Assembly: GCA_026003475.1 (NCBI GenBank)
Contig: BPHJ01000001.1
Coordinates: 444,545-508,544, forward strand
Source: Candidatus Kapaibacterium sp.
GTDB lineage: Bacteria; Bacteroidota; Ignavibacteria; Kapaibacteriales; NICIL-2
Direction of reading: 5' to 3'
DNA: 64,000 bases
Below the pieces are notes generated by a model, which saw only the letters and a list, made by a program, of their open reading frames with translations, made no database searches and had not been told where the DNA came from. Positions 63,986 to 64,000 of the stretch are shown one piece after another (the stretch's first letter is position 1; every line of letters begins with the position of its first letter). Both the position numbers and the translations under genes were made by a program.

Positions 63986-64000
63986 CCGGCAGTCGAGATG

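Overview
The window comes from a chromosome of the Bacteroidota/Chlorobiota (FCB) group. My best guess is an Ignavibacteria- or Kapabacteria-like lineage, but this is not proven from the sequence. The evidence is: at least five secreted proteins that end in type IX secretion (T9SS) type-A-like sorting domains; a short Hc1-type histone H1-like gene; PD40/OmpA and DUF1501/DUF1800 proteins; and upstream regions that repeatedly carry TAnnTT(T/C)G, close to the Bacteroidota -7 promoter element. Coding density is very high. Many genes share ATGA-type junctions, and several convergent pairs overlap. I see no prophage, insertion sequence, CRISPR array, rRNA or defence island. There is one tRNA, Leu(UAG).

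Layout. 1-2.2 kb: end of an aspartate kinase gene, then a BNR-repeat secreted protein. 2.2-6.9 kb (minus): prfA-trpS-GT-C-type membrane protein-FAH hydrolase run. 7-12.7 kb: a lipoprotein with DUF4397-like repeats, a small outer-membrane protein, and a DUF1800/DUF1501 pair. 12.8-16.8 kb: SMUG2-like glycosylase, class V aminotransferase and SpoU methyltransferase, facing dnaX. 16.9-24.8 kb: a T9SS subtilase, tRNA-Leu and the proteostasis cluster tig-clpP-clpX, then kynA and an RDD membrane protein. 24.9-28.8 kb: a fused homocysteine-methyltransferase-like/MTHFR protein, an acyl-CoA dehydrogenase and truA. 28.8-35.5 kb: a PD40/OmpA protein with an outer-membrane partner, a GT2-like protein, an MsbA-like ABC exporter, an RlmD/TrmA-type methyltransferase and the histone H1-like gene. 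35.5-43.2 kb: a second T9SS subtilase, cytidine deaminase, the C-terminal half of a MetH, an unrecognised Rossmann protein and purN. 43.4-48.1 kb: a 1562-residue T9SS cargo protein with its own promoter candidate and terminator. 48.2-54.9 kb: HIT protein, kdsD, RodZ-like protein, AtuA-family protein, DUF2279 protein, GT2 and purM. 54.9-60.8 kb: a three-gene minus run made of an FnIII-like secreted protein, a vWA protein with a C-terminal barrel-like region, and a UMF1-type transporter. 60.9-64 kb: ypdA, facing an MBL hydrolase-Rieske-queG run.

The genes point to a Gram-negative heterotroph with lipopolysaccharide (kdsD, MsbA-like exporter), T9SS export, aromatic amino-acid breakdown (kynA, FAH-type hydrolase), probably a bacillithiol-type thiol (ypdA), and dependence on cobalamin (MetH half, queG). 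The most unusual signal is the one-carbon/methionine module. The homocysteine-methyltransferase domain fused to MTHFR has lost every zinc cysteine I can place, and the cobalamin and reactivation half of MetH is encoded alone 12 kb away without its catalytic half. I did not find a clearly new multi-gene system. The strongest candidates for follow-up are this dispersed methionine-synthase arrangement and the vWA-barrel/FnIII surface module.
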